Shown: piece by piece, positions 8,282 to 11,907 of the stretch
Layout: each line of letters begins with the position of its first letter
Position numbering within the stretch: position 1 is the stretch's first letter
NCBI GenBank assembly: GCA_021779435.1
Contig: JAJYAR010000036.1
Location: forward strand, 1 to 11,907
Length of the DNA stretch: 11,907 nt
Direction of reading: 5' to 3'
Source: a bacterium
GTDB taxonomy: Bacteria; Verrucomicrobiota; Verrucomicrobiae; JAJYAR01
Made by a program: the position numbers and the translations under genes
The notes under the pieces: model-generated
What the model was told of the DNA's origin: nothing
The model's database searches: none
What the model saw: the letters and a program-made list of their open reading frames with translations, nothing else

Positions 8282-9714
8282 GCGCGGGGCTCCGTGGGCA
8301 GCACGATGCAGGTTTCCACGCCACCCACCGCCTCGTTCTTGTTCAGTCTGAGATCGCCTCCCCGCGAACGCAGAAGCTGCCGCGCCGTGGCAAGTCCAAG
8401 CCCCAGGCCGGGCACCTCGCCGGTGAACGCGCGTTCCAGCTGCCAGTACGGCCGGCCAAGCTGCGCCACGACATCGGGAGGGATGTCAGGCCCCGGGGCA
8501 ACCAAGCGCACCTCGGAGCGGCCGCCTTCGCCCGTCGCGAGACACGCCCGGACACCGGTGGTCGGCGCGGCGCTGAACTTTGCATAGTTGTCCAGGAGCT
8601 CCGTCGCGACGATTTCCATCACCTCGGGGAATGCGACCATCGCGCCCGACCCGCTCTCGTCGAGCGTCACCCGACCCTGGAGCCCGGCGGCTTCCGCGGC
8701 GCGCTCGAGCACCGTGGCCAGGAGTTCGCGGCGGGGTGACGCGCCGTGCGCGCCGCCGAACACCGCATTGTGATACTGGAGCACGCCGCAAAGGGTCTCC
8801 TCGAGTCGTTGTGCGCTCTGCCGGGCAATGCGCAGCATGTCGCCGACTTCGCCGGTCGTCCCCTGCGTTGCCTCGAGATACGAGAGTATCGGGGCAAGAC
8901 CGGTCAAAGGCGTGCGGATCTTATGGGAGATCAGGTGCTGGAACGTGTACGTCTCCAACTCGCGCCTGATCCATCCGGAGCGGTTCGTGAACTTCAGGAG
9001 CGTTTCCCCGTCCTGCTCCAACCCCTGCACGTCCACATCGAACCAGCGGGCCGCCACGCGCTCCGTCTCCGGCTGGTAAATTCGAAATCCGCCGGAATCC
9101 GACCTGCGGGAGCGCCACTCCGAAAGCGCCTCGGGCGGTTCTGATTGGAAGTTGCGGCTGATGATCGTGACAACGTCGTCGCCGTTTCCAGCCACATCGC
9201 CAAAGAGCTCCGTGGCGCGGCCATTTGCGTAGGTGATCTTTCCGGCGGCGTCTGCTATCAGGAGCGGTTCCTGCGAGCGGTCGAGCAGCCAGCGGAAGCG
9301 GTCGCGCTCACGAGTCAGCGAACGGTAGCGGTTCAGCCGGGCAACGTTGCGGACCTTCGCCCGCAGCTCCGGAGCCCAGAAAGGCTTCCGCAGGAAATCG
9401 TCGGCGCCGGCATTCAGGGCGGCGATCATCGCGTCGGACTCCTCTGCGGCTGACAACACGATGACCGGCACCTCACGGGTGGCGGCGTCGGCGCGGAGCT
9501 CCTGGCAGACCTCCAGTCCCGTGATCCCGGGCATCATGATGTCCAGCAGGATCAGGTCGGGCGGCGACTGGCGCGCGATCTCGAGCGCTCCATAGCCGTC
9601 GGAGGCCTCCTTCACCTGAAAATGACCTTCGCGTTCCAGCAGATCGCGCAACCGGACGCGCGCGGCCAGATCGTCGTCGACAATCAGAAGGTAAGGGGAA
9701 GGCGCGGATTTCAT
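8278..9714 (-). CDS. REC-PAS-histidine-kinase-like protein with a degenerate kinase core
   Basis: A 478-residue soluble protein. The N-terminal receiver (about 6-128) looks functional: Asp13-15, phospho-acceptor Asp58 in LILLDIMMPG, Ser88 and Lys110. A PAS-like domain (about 138-243) follows. The HisKA box reads SHKIRTPLTGL: His264 is kept, but the acidic residue normally next to it is Lys265. In the ATPase domain the N box is ELLDNYAKF (Asn376 kept, first Asn replaced), and where other family members have Asp-x-Gly-x-Gly in G1, this one reads APGPDI (406-411), so the adenine-contacting Asp is Ala406. G2 (PGLGLGLA, 435-442) is intact. Lys265 is encoded by AAG at 8920-8922 and Ala406 by GCC at 8497-8499. 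The other three kinases here have all these residues. It may be a weak kinase or a catalytically inactive scaffold, with the receiver as its main active part. The reading frame is intact, so I do not call it a pseudogene. It overlaps both neighbours by 4 bases. Confidence 0.9.
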   Translation of the reverse strand: MKSAPSPYLLIVDDDLAARVRLRDLLEREGHFQVKEASDGYGALEIARQSPPDLILLDIMMPGITGLEVCQELRADAATREVPVIVLSAAEESDAMIAALNAGADDFLRKPFWAPELRAKVRNVARLNRYRSLTRERDRFRWLLDRSQEPLLIADAAGKITYANGRATELFGDVAGNGDDVVTIISRNFQSEPPEALSEWRSRRSDSGGFRIYQPETERVAARWFDVDVQGLEQDGETLLKFTNRSGWIRRELETYTFQHLISHKIRTPLTGLAPILSYLEATQGTTGEVGDMLRIARQSAQRLEETLCGVLQYHNAVFGGAHGASPRRELLATVLERAAEAAGLQGRVTLDESGSGAMVAFPEVMEIVATELLDNYAKFSAAPTTGVRACLATGEGGRSEVRLVAPGPDIPPDVVAQLGRPYWQLERAFTGEVPGLGLGLATARQLLRSRGGDLRLNKNEAVGGVETCIVLPTEPRA

Positions 9715-10409
9715 GGGTGACCCTCCACGCGGGGTGTTGGCGAAGCGCCCGTCTCGATCAACCCAAGCCGCGCGGCGTGCAGTGTCAGTTGGGCGATCGA
9801 GCGCAACCCGGTTCTGCGGAAGATGTTTCGACGGTGATTCTCGACCGTGCGCACGCTGATTCCGAGCCTCGCCCCAATTTCCTTCGAGGACAGTCCCTCG
9901 GCGACGTAGCGGAGCACGTCACGTTCGCGCGGCGAGAGTTCGCCACTGGTGCCGCCGGCACCGGGATTGGCGAAGATCTTCTGCACCAGCGGGGAGACCG
10001 CCGGACCAAAATAGGTGCCGCCCTCCGCGACGGCTTTGAGAGCCGTCGTGAACTCGCTGAAACTGCTCGTCTTCTCGATGTAGCCCCTCGCCCCCGCGGA
10101 AAGCGCCTCGCGCACGGCGAGTTCGGTCGTGTTCGCGGAGAACACCAACACCCGCGGCGGCGGATCGACCCGCAGTCCCCGGAGGAAGTCGAGACCGCTG
10201 CCGCCTGCCAGCATCCAATCGAGGATGACGACCGCGGGACGGCACCGCTCCGCAAGCCGCAACGCCTCATCGACTCCGCCCGCCTCGCCCACCACCGCGG
10301 TACCCGGCATCGCAGACAGAAACGTGGCAAGCATCTGGCGAATCGCCGTCTGATCCTCGACGATCATGACAGTGGTCCGCGCAGCGGCCGGAGAAGCAGA
10401 GAACGACAT
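9711..10409 (-). CDS. NarL/FixJ-family response regulator (REC plus LuxR-type HTH)
   Basis: A 232-residue DNA-binding regulator, first gene of the minus-strand operon. The receiver (about 12-130) has Glu18/Asp19, phospho-acceptor Asp64 (VILDWMLAGGSG), Ser91 and Lys113, all as expected. The C-terminal LuxR-type helix-turn-helix (about 157-215) contains LSPRERDVLRYVAEGLSSKE and the recognition-helix region ISVRTVENHRRNIF. The ATG at 10409 gives a 14-residue lead before the receiver; an in-frame Met15 lies too close to the first strand to be preferred. No strong Shine-Dalgarno sequence is visible; the sequence just before the ATG is CTGAGAGC. The gene overlaps the next kinase gene by 4 bases. 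It is the only DNA-binding protein in the window and the obvious output of the four kinases. Likely targets are its own operon, including the efflux pump, and perhaps the divergent gene; this is inference. Confidence 0.95.
   Translation of the reverse strand: MSFSASPAAARTTVMIVEDQTAIRQMLATFLSAMPGTAVVGEAGGVDEALRLAERCRPAVVILDWMLAGGSGLDFLRGLRVDPPPRVLVFSANTTELAVREALSAGARGYIEKTSSFSEFTTALKAVAEGGTYFGPAVSPLVQKIFANPGAGGTSGELSPRERDVLRYVAEGLSSKEIGARLGISVRTVENHRRNIFRRTGLRSIAQLTLHAARLGLIETGASPTPRVEGHP
9721..9726 (-). promoter_or_regulatory. Strong Shine-Dalgarno for the degenerate kinase gene
   Basis: GGAGGG on the minus strand ends 6 bases before the ATG at 9714 and lies inside the last codons of the response regulator gene (Val-Glu-Gly-His-Pro-stop). 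It supports the ATG choice. Confidence 0.7.
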
Positions 10410-10442
10410 GCTCTCAGGATACGGTATTCCTGCCCGGCGCTT

Positions 10443-10462
10443 AATGAGTACTTTTGATCATT
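10443..10462. repeat. Inverted repeat AATGA-N10-TCATT upstream of the response regulator gene
   Basis: The arms 10443-10447 and 10458-10462 are exact reverse complements separated by 10 bases. The repeat lies 34 bases upstream of the regulator's ATG, so it could be an operator for autoregulation. Five-base arms are short and can arise by chance. Confidence 0.25.
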
Positions 10463-10495
10463 CGCCGGACGCACGCTCTAGAAAACGAATTGTGT

Positions 10496-10526
10496 CATAT
10501 ATCGCGCGGGCTTGGCCCCTTGCCAA
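10496..10526 (-). promoter_or_regulatory. Candidate sigma-70-type promoter for the minus-strand operon
   Basis: On the minus strand, TTGGCA (10526-10521) is followed after 19 bases by TATATG (10501-10496); with GATATA (10503-10498) as -10 the spacer would be 17. Matches are imperfect. The implied leader to the ATG at 10409 is about 80 bases. It sits at the AT-rich spot where a promoter is expected. Confidence 0.25.
10512..10526. repeat. Palindrome TTGGC-N5-GCCAA between the candidate divergent promoters
   Basis: A perfect 5-bp inverted repeat with a 5-base centre (arms 10512-10516 and 10522-10526). Its right arm overlaps the candidate -35 elements of both the minus-strand and plus-strand promoters, so a protein bound here could affect both units. 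The binding protein is unknown. Confidence 0.3.
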
Positions 10527-10547
10527 CGCACCCAGTTAGCACATAAG
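10520..10547 (+). promoter_or_regulatory. Candidate sigma-70-type promoter for the plus-strand unit
   Basis: TTGCCA (10520-10525), a 16-base spacer, then CATAAG (10542-10547): five of six and four of six matches to the consensus boxes. If used, it would give the gene at 11027 a leader of about 470 bases. A promoter nearer to the gene cannot be excluded. Confidence 0.25.
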
Positions 10548-10769
10548 TTAATGCCTTTCATAGGTATTACATTATTCCAGCAACGTCTCGCTATCCACCC
10601 ATCTTTCCTTCTTTAGTCAAGTTACTGTGATTGTACTTGTCTTTGGCGTTCAGGTCCTGCTTAGTCCGTCCTCGTGAACCCCATCGGCCTCATTACACCG
10701 CGCTCCCTGAGCAGCCTCGGTCTCCCGACCGCGGCAGGACTCCAGGCGCGAATGATGATGTGCCGAATG

Positions 10770-10794
10770 GCTGCGGCTGCACGATGTCCGCAGC
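10770..10794. repeat. Inverted repeat GCTGCGG-N11-CCGCAGC
   Basis: Perfect 7-bp arms (10770-10776 and 10788-10794) with an 11-base loop in the GC-rich half of the intergenic region. There is no following T-run, so it is not a clear terminator; it may be part of a structured leader. Confidence 0.45.
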
Positions 10795-10856
10795 TGCGCG
10801 GCTGACCGCTCCTCCAATCCGCGACGGGTTTCCGTCCTCCGATTGAAAGGAGCCGA

Positions 10857-10871
10857 GGGGCGACACGCCCC
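10857..10871. repeat. Short hairpin GGGGCG-ACA-CGCCCC
   Basis: Perfect 6-bp G/C arms (10857-10862 and 10866-10871) around a 3-base loop. It is compact enough to be a REP-like extragenic palindrome, but only one copy is visible here and no T-run follows. Confidence 0.45.
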
Positions 10872-10926
10872 ACGCTGGATCCGCCGCATCCCCCCGCAGG
10901 CGCGCCTTCCACTGCACGCCTCGTCG

Positions 10927-10948
10927 CCCACTCCCACTGCACCCACCC
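10927..10948 (-). other. Candidate G-quadruplex motif on the minus strand
   Basis: The plus strand has four CCC runs (10927-10929, 10933-10935, 10942-10944, 10946-10948). The minus strand therefore reads GGG-T-GGG-TGCAGT-GGG-AGT-GGG, with loops of 1, 6 and 3 bases, fitting the usual four-run quadruplex rule. It would form on the template strand of the plus-strand gene. Confidence 0.45.
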
Positions 10949-10959
10949 ACGGAAATCAC

Positions 10960-11010
10960 GGCAGCGCGGCGGTCCTTCCGCCTCCCACCTCCCACACCCG
11001 CCGCGCTGCC
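10960..11010. repeat. Perfect 13-bp hairpin just before the start codon at 11027
   Basis: The arms GGCAGCGCGGCGG (10960-10972) and CCGCCGCGCTGCC (10998-11010) are exact reverse complements around a 25-base loop. On the plus strand the loop is almost all pyrimidine and contains CCTCC. It ends 16 bases before the ATG at 11027 and is not followed by a T-run, so a simple intrinsic terminator is unlikely. It may control translation or processing of the downstream mRNA, or act as a mobile-repeat remnant. Confidence 0.7.
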
Positions 11011-11026
11011 CCCTCGCCAGAACCCA

Positions 11027-11839
11027 ATGACCTCTTTCTCCACTCTCTCGCACGCCCCGCTCGCCTCGGCTCCATCCGCCACGAACGAGGTGTCCACAGC
11101 CATCAACGACAAGCTGTCCGACCTGTACCGGATCGCCGAACGTTCGCTCCACGTGTTCGGTTCACCGGCCGGCCCGCTCCGGGGACGCCGCGGTCAACTG
11201 CATCTGCTGCCGCGCTTCGTCTACTTTGGAGCCAGCTCCTCAAACGCCGCACTCCGCCTCGCGTTCTACGCTGGGCTCGATCACCGCGACCTGCGTTCGA
11301 CGCTCGCGCTGCTGAAGCTCGTCGAGGGACTCGCCCTCAAGCCCGACCTCGGCCAGGCGCTGAACCTGTCCTTCTTTCCACTCGTGGACGTCCTCGGGCT
11401 CGCGCACGACTTGCCCGACCGCAACCTCGCGACCGCCAACTGGGCCACTTCCACCGCTCCGGAGATCCAGCTTCTCGAACGCGACGCGCGACTCCGTGCC
11501 TACGACGGCTTCGTTCGACTCGAGTCGATCCCGGATTCGGACGCCGTCTCAATTCGGCTCCGTTCGCCGCAGCCGTCCGAAAACGCCGCGCCCGAACTCG
11601 AGGTCATCGCGTCCACCGATGTCGATCCGTTCGACGTGCGCTGGGAGGCCGAGTCGCACGACACGTCCCGCTCGGGCCCGCTGAGCATTGCGGACGACGT
11701 TCCCGTACAGCCGTTCGAACTCGTCGTCGGCATCCCCGCCTCGTGGTCAACCGAACTCTACGCCGAAAGCGCCGCCTCCATCCTGAAGCGCTTCGTCGTC
11801 CGGCACCGCGGTTTCATCTCCTACGCGCAGCACCTCTGA
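11027..11839 (+). CDS. M14-like (succinylglutamate desuccinylase/aspartoacylase-type) protein lacking the zinc-ligand residues, probable pseudoenzyme
   Basis: A 270-residue cytoplasmic-looking protein with no signal peptide. From recall of the family, the succession RFVYFGASSS, LRLAFYAGLDHRDL, STLALLKLVEGL, LSFFPLVDVLGL, STAPEIQLLERDARLRAYDG and PFELVVGIPA...RGFISYAQHL follows the layout of zinc carboxypeptidase-type desuccinylases. In active members the 'AGxHGDE' motif supplies two zinc ligands, and a later His after the 'FDG' strand supplies the third. Here those places read AGLDHRDL (Asp85 where His is expected, Asp88 where Glu is expected) and RLESIPD (Glu166 where His is expected). If the alignment is right, all three ligands are replaced and peptidase/deacylase activity is unlikely. 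The ATG at 11027 is the first start in this frame; no clear Shine-Dalgarno is present. It is divergent from the kinase operon and 37 bases upstream of another start. It may instead be an unrelated family; the fold call is moderate. Confidence 0.6.
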   Translation: MTSFSTLSHAPLASAPSATNEVSTAINDKLSDLYRIAERSLHVFGSPAGPLRGRRGQLHLLPRFVYFGASSSNAALRLAFYAGLDHRDLRSTLALLKLVEGLALKPDLGQALNLSFFPLVDVLGLAHDLPDRNLATANWATSTAPEIQLLERDARLRAYDGFVRLESIPDSDAVSIRLRSPQPSENAAPELEVIASTDVDPFDVRWEAESHDTSRSGPLSIADDVPVQPFELVVGIPASWSTELYAESAASILKRFVVRHRGFISYAQHL

Positions 11840-11876
11840 GCCGCCCCCTTTTCTTCAAACCCTGATTCACTCCACC

Positions 11877-11907
11877 ATGATCAAAAACCACAACGACATC
11901 ACCGAGA
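11877..11907 (+). CDS. Start of an unidentified protein (10 codons in window)
   Basis: An ATG at 11877 opens MIKNHNDITE before the window ends. It lies 37 bases after the stop of the preceding gene in the same direction, with no hairpin or terminator between, so the two are probably co-transcribed. No strong Shine-Dalgarno is visible (the sequence before it is CACTCCACC). Too little is present to name a family. Confidence 0.45.
   Translation, partial: MIKNHNDITE

Larger units (their letters stand above)
10410..11026. other. Divergent intergenic region, 617 bases
   Basis: It separates the minus-strand signalling operon from the plus-strand gene at 11027. The part from about 10440 to 10660 is clearly more AT-rich than the rest of the window and is the natural place for promoters in both directions. 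The part from about 10660 to 11026 is GC-rich and carries inverted repeats, C-rich tracts on the plus strand and a strong hairpin, listed separately. The open frames here (for example 10631-10846 plus and 10661-11152 minus) have arginine/proline/glycine-rich or otherwise unconvincing compositions, so I do not call a gene. A long 5' leader of the plus-strand gene or a small RNA is possible. Confidence 0.6.

Noticed and set aside
8278..9714. Calling the degenerate kinase a pseudogene
   Set aside because: The frame is intact over 478 codons, its receiver residues are all present and it is tightly overlapped with its neighbours, so loss of activity rather than gene decay is the better reading.
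10444..10566. Two matches to the NarL heptamer TACYYMT on the minus strand (TACTCAT at 10450-10444, TACCTAT at 10566-10560)
   Set aside because: Two such degenerate 7-base matches in an AT-rich 200-base stretch are close to chance, and the heptamer is specific to NarL/NarP rather than to the whole family.
10592..10620. TTGACT with a 17-base spacer on the minus strand (-35-like at 10620-10615)
   Set aside because: The matching -10 position reads TGGATA, which has only two of six consensus bases.
10843..11865. Plus-strand open frame of 340 residues overlapping the M14-like gene in another frame
   Set aside because: Pro/Arg/Ala-rich composition typical of a GC-rich shadow frame; the frame starting at 11027 has a balanced composition and family-like motifs.
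11840..11876. Possible terminator after the M14-like gene
   Set aside because: There is a CCCCCTTTTCTT run but no stem before it; the short gap suggests co-transcription with the next gene.

Overview
The window is GC-rich, roughly two-thirds G+C, with strong third-position GC. It is almost fully coding and looks like one operon read leftwards (minus strand), plus the start of a divergent unit read rightwards. The best guess for the host is a Verrucomicrobiota bacterium of the Opitutaceae type. That rests on the base composition, the very kinase-rich gene set and a protein at the right end that resembles a succinylglutamate desuccinylase/aspartoacylase-like family I associate with that group. 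This is inference; there is no rRNA or other marker gene here.

The minus-strand unit, in transcription order from right to left, contains seven genes. A NarL/LuxR-type response regulator (9711-10409) is followed by a REC-PAS-kinase protein whose kinase core looks damaged (8278-9714). Next come a soluble GAF-PAS histidine kinase (6554-8281), a second REC-PAS histidine kinase (5031-6557) and a membrane Cache-HAMP hybrid histidine kinase with a C-terminal receiver (2218-5034). All four junctions among these five genes are 4-base ATGA stop/start overlaps, so they are probably translated as a coupled set. After a 96-base gap come an RND periplasmic adaptor lipoprotein (940-2121) and, 10 bases further on, the N-terminal 309 residues of an AcrB/MexB-type RND permease (1-929, cut by the window edge). 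The simplest reading is a multi-input phosphorelay controlling, or at least co-transcribed with, a multidrug-type efflux pump.

The intergenic region 10410-11026 (617 bases) separates the two units. Its left half is unusually AT-rich and holds weak candidate divergent promoters that share a 15-base palindrome. Its right half is GC-rich and holds several inverted repeats, a G-quadruplex motif on the minus strand and a perfect 13-bp hairpin ending 16 bases before the next start codon.

The plus-strand unit has a 270-residue protein (11027-11839). It looks like an M14-type desuccinylase/aspartoacylase fold in which the expected zinc-ligand positions are replaced. The first ten codons of another gene follow at 11877.

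The most unusual points are the damaged kinase inside an otherwise intact four-kinase cassette, the pairing of HisKA-type kinases with a NarL-type regulator and no HPt domain in view, and the apparently catalytically dead M14-like protein. I saw no tRNA, rRNA, CRISPR array, insertion sequence or phage gene.
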